Shown here: piece after piece, positions 18,655 through 27,862 of the stretch
Position numbering within the stretch: position 1 is the first letter of the stretch
Layout: every line of letters starts with the position of its first letter
Assembly (NCBI RefSeq): GCF_023699475.1
Contig: NZ_JALXFV010000006.1
Span: 39,076 to 103,075 of the forward strand
Source: Halomarina rubra
Lineage (GTDB): Archaea > Halobacteriota > Halobacteria > Halobacteriales > Haloarculaceae
Length of the DNA: 64,000 nt
Direction of reading: 5' to 3'
The notes under the pieces: model-generated
What the model saw: only the letters and a program-made list of their open reading frames with translations
Told to the model about the DNA's origin: nothing
Databases searched by the model: none
Translations under genes and position numbers: made by a program

Positions 18655-19149
18655 CTACTCTTCTTCGGAAGCTTTTGAGGCATTGACGACCTCAAGGAGC
18701 ACTTTGCGGTCATCAAAATACGCTGGTGCATCGTTCTCTGCTTCGAACTGAATGGTACGCTCAAGTGCGGCATCAGCTTCTATCTCGTCGGTCTGGAACT
18801 CTTCAGCGAGGTCCGCATACCCCGAAGCAAGGTTTTGGTACAACTCGATACGGGCCTCAATCGCTTTCACCTCTGCTTGTTGCTCGTTGAGGGATTGCTC
18901 TCTCTGTTCTAACGCGTCGACTGTTGACCCGCCATTGCCGGGTTGTTCTGGTGACTCTGGAGTCGGAGTTCCATCGATTTCCTGACGTGGCTGGTCCAGT
19001 GTTGACTGCAGAGTTGCCATCTCTTCGTCGATACTGTCGAGTATGTCGTCGGCCTCCGCTGCCATCGTTTCGACCGAACCGAGGAGAAGTCTTGTTTGAA
19101 CGCGGCAGTACTCGACAAATTCGTCGAGCGAAAGCGGTGACCGGTCCAT
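18655..19149 (-). CDS. Acidic coiled-coil protein next to moxR
   Basis: A 164-residue protein that is highly acidic. A helical N-terminus (LDEFVEYCRVQTRLLLGSVE) is followed by a Pro/Gly-rich linker (GTPTPESPEQPGNGG) and a long predicted coiled coil (ALEQREQSLNEQQAEVKAIE). The ATG at 19149 is preferred; a GTG three codons upstream (19158) is possible. It lies 50 bases downstream of moxR on the same strand, so it is likely the last gene of that operon. The function is unknown; it could be an adaptor for the MoxR ATPase. Confidence 0.65.
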   Translation of the reverse strand: MDRSPLSLDEFVEYCRVQTRLLLGSVETMAAEADDILDSIDEEMATLQSTLDQPRQEIDGTPTPESPEQPGNGGSTVDALEQREQSLNEQQAEVKAIEARIELYQNLASGYADLAEEFQTDEIEADAALERTIQFEAENDAPAYFDDRKVLLEVVNASKASEEE

Positions 19150-19199
19150 ACTGAACACCTGAAGGCGTCAGCGAAGTCAGTTCCGACTCACCAAGCCTC

Positions 19200-20204
19200 T
19201 CATTCGCTCAAATCGCCACCATCCCCAACCGCGGTCGATGCCGTTGCCTCCTCGTTACTCCCTGGCGGTTCGACTGTCCCGACTACGTCCTCAACAACAG
19301 CACGTGCATCGAGGTCGCTGAGTTCTGCATCGGTACTCAACACAAGTCGGTGAGCGAGAATGGGCTTTGTGAGCAACTTGATATCGTCTGGAATCACGTA
19401 GTCTCGCCCATGGATGGCCGCTCGCGCCTTCCCTGCATTAAGGAACGCGAGCGATGCACGGGGTGAAGCGCCATGACGCGTGTCCGAACTCTCGCGCGTT
19501 GCGTCGATGATATCGAGGATGTACTCCTTCAGTTTTGGTGCGGCGTGCACGTCTTCGACAGCATCACGTGCAGAGCGAAGCTCGTCGGGGGTGACGACAC
19601 GTTCGACGGCGTCCGGACCAAGGGTTGGCGCTGAGTCGAACACATCCAACAGCTCACGTTCTTCGTCACGCTCTGGGAGTGAGACATCCAGTTGGAACAA
19701 AAATCGGTCTCGTTGTGCTTCTGGCAGCTCGAAGGTACCTTCCATCTCAATTGGGTTCTGCGTCGCGACGACGACGAACGGATCTGGAAGACTGAGGGTC
19801 TGGCCCTCGATAGTCACTGTCCGTTCGGCCATCGCCTCGAGTAGTGCTGATTGCGTCTTCGGCGTGGCGCGGTTGATTTCGTCAGCGACAACTACGTTTG
19901 CGAACACCGGCCCCTTGCGCAGTTCGAACTCGCCGGTTTGCTCACGATAGACGGTCGTCCCGGTGACGTCGGCCGGAAGTACGTCTGGGGTCATCTGAAC
20001 GCGGGTGTACTGGAGGCCGGTCGACCGCGCAAACAGATTGGCGATGGTGGTCTTGGCAACCCCTGGAACCCCTTCGAGGAGTACGTGTCCACGCGTCAGC
20101 AGTGCGATGGTGAGCCCTTCGACGATTGAGTCCTTGCCGATAAGGACTGTGCTCATCTCGTCGTGGAGAGCGCTGTAGAGAGATTCGGGGTCGCGCGCAC
20201 TCAT
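19200..20204 (-). CDS. MoxR-family AAA ATPase
   Basis: A 334-residue ATPase. Walker A is 'LLEGVPGVAKTTIANLFAR', Walker B is 'NVVVADEINRATPKTQSALL', sensor 1 lies in 'VVATQNPIEMEGTFELPEAQ', and the Arg finger follows as RDRFLFQLD. This is a full-length, intact MoxR enzyme. MoxR ATPases work as chaperone-like remodelers with vWA/DUF58 partners, and DUF58 is encoded 2 kb away on the other strand. It is 53 bases downstream of the DUF4350 gene and is probably cotranscribed with it. Confidence 0.93.
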   Translation of the reverse strand: MSARDPESLYSALHDEMSTVLIGKDSIVEGLTIALLTRGHVLLEGVPGVAKTTIANLFARSTGLQYTRVQMTPDVLPADVTGTTVYREQTGEFELRKGPVFANVVVADEINRATPKTQSALLEAMAERTVTIEGQTLSLPDPFVVVATQNPIEMEGTFELPEAQRDRFLFQLDVSLPERDEERELLDVFDSAPTLGPDAVERVVTPDELRSARDAVEDVHAAPKLKEYILDIIDATRESSDTRHGASPRASLAFLNAGKARAAIHGRDYVIPDDIKLLTKPILAHRLVLSTDAELSDLDARAVVEDVVGTVEPPGSNEEATASTAVGDGGDLSE

Positions 20205-20257
20205 TTTACTGCCCTACCCGTTCGGGGTGTAAAAACGCTCTCACATCAAGCGTCATC

Positions 20258-21430
20258 TCACTGATGCCGGGAAGTCTCGGATTCATCGCCGCTATCATCC
20301 ATCTCGGCTCCGTGATGGTCGCCTCGCCAGGGGTCGCGTGGGCCGTCTGAAGCCAACGCTTGTGCGACGCGGTTGATGCGGCGTTCGTCCCACTCTGGCC
20401 GTCGACGGCGAAGGGCAGCGGCAGCCGATGTGGCGTCGAGATGTGCGCTGATGTCCTCGTCGCCATCACCGAAACGAGTACGCAGTCGACGAATCGATGG
20501 GTGTTCACGGAGTGCCGGCCACTTCAGATAGACCGCGATACCCCACACCAACAGTAGCCCAACCCACAGTTGGACGAACACTGAGCTTCGGAGAGTCACC
20601 AACAGGAAGGCAAGCGGTGGCAGGCTCGCAGTGTGTGAGTAATCGAGTGCGACTCGGTCACTCCCGGAGATGAGTGCCTGGGCGAATCTACGGTTGTTCG
20701 GGCGGTCGAGCATTGCGTTGATGAGCGCACTTGAGTCACTCACGACCACGACTCGACCCTTCCCAACTGACTCGACTGTTGCCACCGGGCGAGTTGCCAG
20801 CGTCTCCGAATCGTCGAGTTGGTCGTTCTGGTTCGAATCCAGATATGCGAATTCGGAGGTAGAGATGAGCACACTCGCATTTTCAGGTCGAACCACGCTC
20901 CCATAGTTGAGCGTCAATCGCTCTACACCGCTCGTGAGGTTGGTCGCGTTTCCCGACCCTGCTGACTGATTCGAGCGCGTCGTCGTGTTGGTCACGTTCG
21001 TCGCGAGTGGAAGGGCGGGGCCGCGGAAATACCGATGTTCGTCACGAACTAGCTGTCCATCAACACGCGCCGATGCACCGACCGATGCGAGCAGGCTATT
21101 CGACCTGCTACTGTCGTCGGCAACGACAAGCGTGCCACCGCGATCGACGAATGAACGCACCTGTGCCGATTCGTTTGCTGTGTACGGTTCATCTGGCGCA
21201 AGAACGAACGCTACGCTCTGATTGGATAACGAATTGTACTCGCTCGTGCCCTGTATGTAGACTGCGTCCGTCCCCTCCCCCTCCGCAATACCTCGAAGAG
21301 AACTCCCACCATCCCAGGAAGGATTGAACGCTCCATATGCAGCTCCCGAAGTACTGGCACCAATGACGATTCCAAGTGCGACGACAGCGACGAGTGCCCA
21401 CAGCGCGATTCGAGGCACATCTGTTCGCAC
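20258..21430 (-). CDS. DUF4350 domain membrane protein
   Basis: A 390-residue protein. An N-terminal membrane helix (IALWALVAVVALGIVIGAST) is followed by an external domain containing 'DEPYTANESAQVRSFVDRGG' and 'TLVVADDSS', the DUF4350 core, which resembles a GATase-like fold. A second helix (SSVFVQLWVGLLLVWGIAVY) lies near residue 300, and the cytoplasmic tail ends in basic and acidic residues with HLDATSAAAALRRRRPEWDE. DUF4350 proteins are standard partners of DUF58 and MoxR. The start is three bases beyond the stop of the upstream small gene, so the two are coupled. Confidence 0.85.
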   Translation of the reverse strand: MRTDVPRIALWALVAVVALGIVIGASTSGAAYGAFNPSWDGGSSLRGIAEGEGTDAVYIQGTSEYNSLSNQSVAFVLAPDEPYTANESAQVRSFVDRGGTLVVADDSSRSNSLLASVGASARVDGQLVRDEHRYFRGPALPLATNVTNTTTRSNQSAGSGNATNLTSGVERLTLNYGSVVRPENASVLISTSEFAYLDSNQNDQLDDSETLATRPVATVESVGKGRVVVVSDSSALINAMLDRPNNRRFAQALISGSDRVALDYSHTASLPPLAFLLVTLRSSVFVQLWVGLLLVWGIAVYLKWPALREHPSIRRLRTRFGDGDEDISAHLDATSAAAALRRRRPEWDERRINRVAQALASDGPRDPWRGDHHGAEMDDSGDESETSRHQ

Positions 21431-21433
21431 GAC

Positions 21434-21709
21434 TCAGAACACCCCCGGTGGAAGTATATCGAGGATGCGCTTGACTACGAGATAGGCGAATACGAGCAAT
21501 CCTGCGGCGATGACCCACTTCAATCGAGAACGCCAGCGTGGCGTGACTGCAATCGGCGCGGTGAGTTCGACGAGAACGAGAAACGCGATGAGCGAGACGA
21601 CGAAGACGAGTTCAAGCGTCAGGCTTCCAAGTGCTGCCAGTGCGATGATTGTCGCACACGTCGCCGCGAGATGGCCGAAGACGAACCGCTGGCGACGTTG
21701 CAGTCTCAT
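21434..21709 (-). CDS. Small membrane protein heading the moxR operon
   Basis: A 91-residue protein with three membrane segments (FGHLAATCATIIALAALGSL, LVFVVSLIAFLVLVELT and WVIAAGLLVFAYLVVKRIL). It has a basic N-terminus (MRLQRRQR), as expected for an inside start. I do not recognise a family with certainty. It is the first gene of a run (this gene, DUF4350, moxR, coiled-coil protein) read on the minus strand, and it is divergent from the membrane hydrolase gene with 142 bases between. Confidence 0.65.
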   Translation of the reverse strand: MRLQRRQRFVFGHLAATCATIIALAALGSLTLELVFVVSLIAFLVLVELTAPIAVTPRWRSRLKWVIAAGLLVFAYLVVKRILDILPPGVF

Positions 21710-21851
21710 CTATTCAGAGAACAACGACGTGGCCATACAAGTATTACGAGACACACGCCTCCTCTCTCGAATGGTGGGCTGAAAATATCCCTCCCGGTAT
21801 TACAGGCTGTTTCCAACGGACCTATCCACGTGGTCGCTGAACGCACCGATA

Positions 21852-22406
21852 ATGTGGCCATGGGGACACGCGGCACTCGGCTATCTTCTCTACAGGGTGG
21901 TACTGCCTAGTCGTGGCCGACCTTGGCCACCAAGTGATGGCACAGCGATTGCGCTGGCTGTCGGAACGCAGTTCCCAGACCTCATCGATAAGCCGTTGGC
22001 GTGGTCGTTTGGGCTCATCCCCTCCGGACGGTCGCTTGCTCACTCACTGGTACTCGCAACCATCGTCTGTCTGCTGGTCGTCACAATTGCACGCCGAAGC
22101 GGCCAGAGTAAGCCAGCATGGGCATTCGCGTTTGGATACTATGCTCATCTCCTCGGTGACGCACTGTTGCCCATCCTTCAACTGGACGCAGAGTTCCTTT
22201 CATTTCTTGCGTGGCCCCTCCTACCCCCACCTCCCTATGAGAGCGACTCGAGTTTTCTCGAACATATCCTCAACCTCAGCCCAACACCGTTCACACTGTT
22301 CGGACTCCTGTTGACCGTGTTTGCAATGGGAATTTGGATTTATGATGGCTACCCAGGTCTTCGGTGGCTAGGGACTGAGTCGGGGACACCTGTCAGCAAC
22401 GACTGA
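21852..22406 (+). CDS. Membrane-bound metal-dependent hydrolase (YdjM/DUF457-like)
   Basis: A 184-residue membrane protein. The start 'MWPWGHAALGYLLYR' carries the first conserved His. The other ligands are in 'GTQFPDLIDKPLAW' (two Asp), 'GRSLAHSLVLA' (His) and 'FGYYAHLLGDALLP' (His and Asp). This His/Asp pattern across four membrane segments is the YdjM-type fold. The substrate is unknown; the family is often linked to membrane lipid or detergent handling. It stands alone, facing the ABC operon tail to tail with a seven-base gap. Confidence 0.82.
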   Translation: MWPWGHAALGYLLYRVVLPSRGRPWPPSDGTAIALAVGTQFPDLIDKPLAWSFGLIPSGRSLAHSLVLATIVCLLVVTIARRSGQSKPAWAFAFGYYAHLLGDALLPILQLDAEFLSFLAWPLLPPPPYESDSSFLEHILNLSPTPFTLFGLLLTVFAMGIWIYDGYPGLRWLGTESGTPVSND

Positions 22407-22413
22407 CGTGTGT

Positions 22414-23076
22414 TCACTCTCGGTGTAACGTCCCTGCTGAAAGCGTGTACTGCTCATCGAATGCACCACTGAGTCGGCTATCGTGGCTCACGACCACGAG
22501 AGCGGTGTCGAACGACTCTCGAACCGTGAACAGTGTCTCAAGAACGGCGTCCGTCGTCTCTGGGTCCAATTGACCGGTTGGTTCGTCGGCCAAAACAACG
22601 CTTGGGCGATTTGCTAATGAACGGGCGATAGCGACGCGCTGGCGCTCCCCTCCGGAGAGCGTCGGCGGTAGCCGGTCGGTGAGATCCGCGATGTCGAGTC
22701 GCTCGAAGAGGCTGTCGAGCCACTCCTCATCAACGGAGCCCGCATGTTCCTGCGGGACCCGAGCATTTTCGTAAGCGGTCAAGTCCTCTATGAGCTTGAA
22801 ATCCTGAAAGACGAAACCGAGATGGTCGCGACGAATGGCTGCCCGCTTGCGCTCGGGAAGCGTCGACGTATCGGTCCCATTCACCAACAGCGTCCCTGAA
22901 TCTGGTGTCGTGAGCAACCCGAGCACCGAGAAAAGTGTGGACTTTCCAGCGCCGCTTGTCCCTCTGATGAGGGTCTGAGCGTGCTTGGGTACCGAAACCG
23001 ATAGTCCCGCGAAAACAGGGTCGTTTCCCCGAGAAATGGAGATATTGCGAGCGGCCAGTACCGAATCCTCGCTCAT
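22414..23076 (-). CDS. ABC transporter ATP-binding protein (LolD/MacB-like)
   Basis: A 220-residue ATPase. Walker A is 'LIRGTSGAGKSTLFSVLG'; the Q loop lies in 'LGFVFQDFKLIEDLTAYEN'; the signature is 'LSGGERQRVAIARSLA'; Walker B is 'VVLADEPTGQLDPETT'; the switch His is in 'ALVVVSHDSRL'. The compact size and the LolD-type signature fit an exporter or mechanotransmission system rather than an importer. Its start overlaps the stop of the upstream membrane gene by four bases. Together with the FtsX-like permease two genes upstream it forms a single ABC complex at the membrane. Confidence 0.92.
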   Translation of the reverse strand: MSEDSVLAARNISISRGNDPVFAGLSVSVPKHAQTLIRGTSGAGKSTLFSVLGLLTTPDSGTLLVNGTDTSTLPERKRAAIRRDHLGFVFQDFKLIEDLTAYENARVPQEHAGSVDEEWLDSLFERLDIADLTDRLPPTLSGGERQRVAIARSLANRPSVVLADEPTGQLDPETTDAVLETLFTVRESFDTALVVVSHDSRLSGAFDEQYTLSAGTLHRE

Positions 23077-24701
23077 CGGGCGTTCCCCACAGGTGGTTGA
23101 TTACAGGTTCCTGGCTCCCAGTGAAGGACGATTGACTCGGCAGCTCCCCCGGAGTACACGACATCGCCAGTCATGACCCATTGGTCGTATGCACCCGAAG
23201 AAATGCGGAGTGGTTCTGGGACTGCGGGTGCGCCAGTCGTCGTCCACGATTCACGACTCATTGTTGGGCACTGGGGTGGTCCCGATTCCCCCCGAAGCCA
23301 CGCGTTCGCCGATATGTCCGAAACATCTTCCCCACGGTACTTGGTCGCGATGTGACTGAGATGGTCGTCGGATGCCCACCCACCATCCGTGTACTCGGCC
23401 CCGAACATCGCTGCCTCGAATTCAGATGGCTCTGTGACTGCTTCGAAGGGTTTCGTCTCTAAGCCGGAAAACGGGAATGGGGCAGACACGAGAATTGCGA
23501 GAACAACGACTACGACTGCAACTCGCCCAAGCGTTGGACGACGATGGACTAGCATCGCCAGCGTGACTGCCGTAATAACCAGAACACCAAGATGCATGAA
23601 CGTCGTTGAGCGGGTGAGCAATGCTTGGTAGTCAGCTGTTCGGCCACCTGTCAGCGCAAACCCGAGCGCGGCGAGCGGTCCAACGGTAACTGCGAACATC
23701 GCGATACCGGACTTGGTGGTCACCAACGGAGTCCCGTAGGCCGCCACAATAAGGAGAGCGACGAGTGGAAGCGTGAATAGCAGCAATAGGGGCGACGTCG
23801 ATGGCATTCCGGGGAAGACTGGAAGTGCCGCATTCAACACAAACACGAGCGAGCCGAGTCCGAATAACCCCACTGGAATGGCTCGCTGGGTGGGCGACCC
23901 TGCGATATCGAGCCATCGTGCGAGCATCGTTATGAGAATCGTCCATCCTATGAAGAGCCCCGGTGCTGCCGAGATGGTCGCCGAGTACGGCAACTCAACG
24001 AGTTCGTTGTACCCGAACGCGAGCAGCCAGAACCCCACGACGCCAAGCATGCCAATGAGCGCACGCCGAGCGGTGAATTCTCGGGTGACCACAATCGCTA
24101 CGAGCGTAGTGAGAATGAGCCCGAGGATGAACGTACTTCCGTTGTGAACTGCTGGCATCAGACTGCTCAGGACAACGGCGAGAGCGAGCAATCGCCGGTC
24201 CTCGCGTGTGATGCCCCAGTGAAGTGCAAAGACGATGATGGCGACGAATGCGAGTCCATAGACTTCACTACTGATTGTTGCCGTCCGCCAGAGATAGAGG
24301 CCCTCTATTGAGAGCCCAATCCCTGCAAATGCAGCAGCACCTCGCTGGTACGTTCTTGGAAGTCCTCTTGTGAGCGAACGAGCGTATGAAACTGCGATAA
24401 GCGAAGGAATGATCGCCAGACACGCAATGAGAATCTGCACGAAATACAGCGGCTGTATCCCGACGACCTCGCTGGACATTGCGAGCAGCATGTCGAACAG
24501 ATACTCATCAGGCGCTGGGGCGGTTGGTCCAACGAATGCGAGTCGATTCGCTTGCTGAATCTGCTCGGCACGACGCACGAATACGAAGGCGTCGGTATTG
24601 AACGGAAGCGGCGAGAGATGCCACGGCAAGAGTCGTGTGGCGATACCAACCGAAAGGACTGCCAGAATCAGCAACGGGTCTGCCCGCTGTTTCGAACTCA
24701 T
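23073..24701 (-). CDS. Multi-pass membrane protein with GT-C-like layout, in ABC operon
   Basis: A 542-residue protein. The frame is open to 24878, but the start at 24701 is chosen because it overlaps the permease stop by four bases, as elsewhere in the operon, and the 59 codons before it are Arg/Cys-rich and non-family. About 12 membrane helices are followed by an outside C-terminal domain of about 115 residues (from about KPFEAVTEPSEFEAAMFGAE). The first loop, after helix 1, contains 'LPFNTDAFVFVRRAEQI', reminiscent of the acidic loop of GT-C glycosyltransferases such as STT3. Similarity is by layout only; function is open. Being sandwiched between ABC permease and ATPase genes suggests that it works with the exporter. 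Confidence 0.7.
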   Translation of the reverse strand: MSSKQRADPLLILAVLSVGIATRLLPWHLSPLPFNTDAFVFVRRAEQIQQANRLAFVGPTAPAPDEYLFDMLLAMSSEVVGIQPLYFVQILIACLAIIPSLIAVSYARSLTRGLPRTYQRGAAAFAGIGLSIEGLYLWRTATISSEVYGLAFVAIIVFALHWGITREDRRLLALAVVLSSLMPAVHNGSTFILGLILTTLVAIVVTREFTARRALIGMLGVVGFWLLAFGYNELVELPYSATISAAPGLFIGWTILITMLARWLDIAGSPTQRAIPVGLFGLGSLVFVLNAALPVFPGMPSTSPLLLLFTLPLVALLIVAAYGTPLVTTKSGIAMFAVTVGPLAALGFALTGGRTADYQALLTRSTTFMHLGVLVITAVTLAMLVHRRPTLGRVAVVVVVLAILVSAPFPFSGLETKPFEAVTEPSEFEAAMFGAEYTDGGWASDDHLSHIATKYRGEDVSDISANAWLRGESGPPQCPTMSRESWTTTGAPAVPEPLRISSGAYDQWVMTGDVVYSGGAAESIVLHWEPGTCNQPPVGNAR

Positions 24702-27562
24702 CGACTCCCTCCAAACAGGCGAGATGGGTCGACCACCGCGAATCGAATTGTTACGACGAGCGCACTGAACAGCGCCAACACGACTCCGCCCACCGTGATG
24801 AGTCCGAGAGTTCCGACTGGAAAGCTGGGAGCAAGTTGCACACCGAACACGGTGAGAGCGCCTACCCACGAGAGACATACTAACACGAGAATTGCGAGGG
24901 TGACACCTCCAATCCCCGCTGGAATCGCGATTCGAAGCGCATCTGCCCCCACCATCTTCCCTACTTGGATTGGATTTGCCCCCAGGGCGCGGTGTATACC
25001 GACGTCACGGCGGCGAGCTTGCACAGAATCAGAAAACGCCGCGATTGTGCTCCCCGCGGTCATCACGACGCCAAGTCCCAGGAGTGTCGCCAAGACAAGC
25101 CCGATGTTACCAAACGCTCGCGAGAGTAGCCCACTCGTCCCGGAACCCGCTGAGATTCGACCACTGGATGCGATTGCACTTGCAATCCGGTCGTCGCCGG
25201 TGACGCGATACTGACGCTCTACGGTTCGATTGTCGACTGTGACTCGGACTGTGTACGTTCCCGGTGGTCGACGCTCGAACGTCGCTGAGAGGCGACGCGA
25301 CTCGCCGGGTCGAAGTCGGACCTGCTCGCTCAGTGTCGCTCCTGGTCCATCGATAGACACCTGCGAGGAGATATTCGATGCCCATGGATTCGAAATCGTC
25401 ACACGGCCTCTCGGAGTGGTGAACACCCCCGTTTCGTTTGGGGTGGCGAGACTGACTGCTGGCGTTCTCGTGGTGTTGCTCCTCACCGATATCTGTCGTG
25501 TCACTGTTCGATTGTCTGCTTCTACACGAAGATCGTAGTCCCCTGATGCGGATGGGAGTCGAATCCGCCCATTCCCATTCTGGTTCGTCCCCACCGAGTT
25601 TGAGCCCACAGTCACAGTCGCATTTGGGACTGATTGACCAGCCATCGACCGAACCCGGACTTGTAACGACGCATTCGGTGGCCCGGTTCGTGGCACCTGT
25701 TTGAGCCTGAGCGCGTCTGGAGAAACCACCGTGACCGTCCGGGTCGTGTTCGCCACCTGGACGGTCTGTTCTCCGACTGACGAGGCATTGAATTGGACTG
25801 CCAGTATTTGTTGTTCATCTGCTGCGAGCGACACCTGCTTCGTTCTCCGTTGGCTGCCAAACTGCACTCGAACCTGCTCGCTTGCTTCCGTGGCACCGAC
25901 GTTGCGGACCTGAATCCGGACCGTGGCTGTTTCTCCTCTGACGACTCGTTGTGGGGTATTGATGTCAAGCGGGATGATGCCATCGCTTACCGTCTTTGAT
26001 CGAGCGCTAGCGAGCCTGATGATGTTCACATTCCCGTGTGAGGTCGTCGAAAGGTGCTGTGCAACCGGGATCGACACCAGTAGATGGTCGTCATTAGCTC
26101 CCTCTCCTGAGAAGGTCCCAACGATCTCGACTGTCACAATTCCCTCCGTCGTACTCCCTCCGAGAGCTATCTCGTCTCCAATCCCGAGTTCCAGCGTATT
26201 GGCCAGACTCGTCCCGATTACTGCTTCGTCCGTAGCGTTTGGTTCACGCCCGGCGACCAGCTCTGCATCCGTAACCGACTGATACGCATCGAACTCGACA
26301 CCACGTGCGGGGAATGCATGGCCGTCGTGGACCTGGAAGAGTAGTATCTCGGGACTTGCTGCTGTTCCAGAGCGCTGTAACGCATCGGCGTATGTTTTGT
26401 CGACTTGGCTGGCGACTGGGTGGACCGCATTTGGAGCGACGATTGTCCCTCCCGACTGGTCGGCAGTACCACCAACAGCACCGACGACCCCTCCGAGCGA
26501 GACCGTCACCAGTACGAACGCAATAAACACAGCGAGCGTTGCTGTCGTCGGGACGACCGCACTACTCGGAAGGAACGACGGACTCCCCGGCCACCTGACC
26601 GAGAAAGTGCTCGGTGAATCGAGTGGTGCTCCACGCACGACTGGAATTGCAGCCAAGACCCCAGCCACAACGCCCACACAAACAAGCCCCCCGAGCATGC
26701 CAACGATAATCAGCGCAGTCTGGGTATCGATTCCCATTGGAAGCCCGACTGGCAACCCGAGTGTGACGGCGATATTGACGGCCGCATTCGGAATGATGAC
26801 GCCGATCGAATAGCCCAGCGTCACGCCAACCAGTGTAAGCAACCCTGCCCGCGCTGCCATGAGCAAAAGTACTCGGCGAGGTGTGGCTCCTGTTGCTCTG
26901 AGCACCGTGAGCGTTTCTCGGCGCTCACGCACCGTCATCCGCGTGACACTGAAGATTATGACGCCGATGAGCACCGCAGCCCCACCACAGACGACGGTCA
27001 ACAGCCCGAGAATCTGGCGTGTCCCAATCAGGAAGAACGCAAGCGCACCAACAAGCGGGGCCCCCGAGTCGGGGGTGGGCGAGGAGGACTCTCGGAGAAC
27101 TAATCCCCGAGTGGGACCCAGTTCCCGTGCTGTTTGGGCATCCGAAATGAGCCACTCATCAGGAAACGGCGTCTCCGCTGCTTGAGCGTCGACCGACCGC
27201 TTCAGTGTTGCTTGCTCTCCCTCGATGAGCGCAGAACTCCCCGAAAGTGGCCCTGAAACCCCATCTGGTGTCGCAATCCCGTGGGCTCCGCCGTCGGGAA
27301 TTCCAATGAGCGTGTACTGCTCCCCATCAACTTCGACAGTGCTCAGTGGGAGGACAGTACCATCAACACCGTCTGCAGGCATCTCCGTGAGTTCGACCGC
27401 CGTTTCTGTCCCGAACTCGCTCGCTATTGCCGTTGTCTGGCCGGCGATTGCCAGCAGGACAACGACAGCGCCAACGAGGAAGGCAGCAGTGACCGCAACA
27501 ACAACGATAGCGAGGCGGTCTCGGCCAGACCACCGCGTGAGTAACGCACGCTGGTAACTCAC
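24698..27562 (-). CDS. ABC transporter permease, FtsX/MacB-like, with internal adhesin-like domains
   Basis: A 954-residue permease. The start is set at GTG 27562 because a GGAGG lies ten bases upstream; a TTG at 27571 is too close to it. The N-terminus 'SYQRALLTRWSGRDRLAIVV' is typical of haloarchaeal FtsX-like permeases. Helix 1 is followed by an outside MacB-type domain, then three helices with 'RMTVRERRETLTVLRATGA' (the FtsX cytoplasmic loop). A second half repeats the layout, but its outside part contains two or three CARDB/Ig-like beta domains (for example VRGETATVRIQVRNVGATEA and PGTYTVRVTVDNRTVERQYR, about residues 540-780) before the last four helices. This insertion is unusual for MacB. 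It heads the operon with the GT-C-like and ATPase genes. Confidence 0.85.
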   Translation of the reverse strand: MSYQRALLTRWSGRDRLAIVVVAVTAAFLVGAVVVLLAIAGQTTAIASEFGTETAVELTEMPADGVDGTVLPLSTVEVDGEQYTLIGIPDGGAHGIATPDGVSGPLSGSSALIEGEQATLKRSVDAQAAETPFPDEWLISDAQTARELGPTRGLVLRESSSPTPDSGAPLVGALAFFLIGTRQILGLLTVVCGGAAVLIGVIIFSVTRMTVRERRETLTVLRATGATPRRVLLLMAARAGLLTLVGVTLGYSIGVIIPNAAVNIAVTLGLPVGLPMGIDTQTALIIVGMLGGLVCVGVVAGVLAAIPVVRGAPLDSPSTFSVRWPGSPSFLPSSAVVPTTATLAVFIAFVLVTVSLGGVVGAVGGTADQSGGTIVAPNAVHPVASQVDKTYADALQRSGTAASPEILLFQVHDGHAFPARGVEFDAYQSVTDAELVAGREPNATDEAVIGTSLANTLELGIGDEIALGGSTTEGIVTVEIVGTFSGEGANDDHLLVSIPVAQHLSTTSHGNVNIIRLASARSKTVSDGIIPLDINTPQRVVRGETATVRIQVRNVGATEASEQVRVQFGSQRRTKQVSLAADEQQILAVQFNASSVGEQTVQVANTTRTVTVVSPDALRLKQVPRTGPPNASLQVRVRSMAGQSVPNATVTVGSNSVGTNQNGNGRIRLPSASGDYDLRVEADNRTVTRQISVRSNTTRTPAVSLATPNETGVFTTPRGRVTISNPWASNISSQVSIDGPGATLSEQVRLRPGESRRLSATFERRPPGTYTVRVTVDNRTVERQYRVTGDDRIASAIASSGRISAGSGTSGLLSRAFGNIGLVLATLLGLGVVMTAGSTIAAFSDSVQARRRDVGIHRALGANPIQVGKMVGADALRIAIPAGIGGVTLAILVLVCLSWVGALTVFGVQLAPSFPVGTLGLITVGGVVLALFSALVVTIRFAVVDPSRLFGGSR

Positions 27563-27611
27563 CGAGACCAAACCTCCATTGGTCGATTCTGTCTTGGAGG
27601 ACGGATATATC
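27563..27611 (-). promoter_or_regulatory. Promoter and Shine-Dalgarno region of the ABC exporter operon
   Basis: Read on the minus strand, a GATATAT box (27603-27609) is followed by a palindrome CCTCCA-N16-TGGAGG (27573-27600). The GGAGG of its proximal arm is also the likely ribosome-binding site for GTG 27562. If transcription starts about 25 bases after the TATA box, only the proximal arm is in the mRNA, so the palindrome may be an operator rather than an RNA hairpin. No other strong signal was seen between 27612 and 27862 apart from A+T-rich sequence before glmS. Confidence 0.4.
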
Positions 27612-27862
27612 TGTGTTGTTGAAGAGATACCGCGGAAAATTGACGACCAATCTCAGCACTACTGCCGCGCAACACCCCTCAGAACTCCACCTTCTCAGAA
27701 CATACTTCCTCAAAAGTTATCATCTCAACTAAGTCTATTGGTAAAATAATGATATTCTAATAAGATATTTCAATGGCCATCCCGGATTCGCTTCTGAATG
27801 AATAGTAGTGCGAGAATGCGAGGGGAAAGTGGCTATGTTGTATTCGGCGAGGGAAGGGACTA

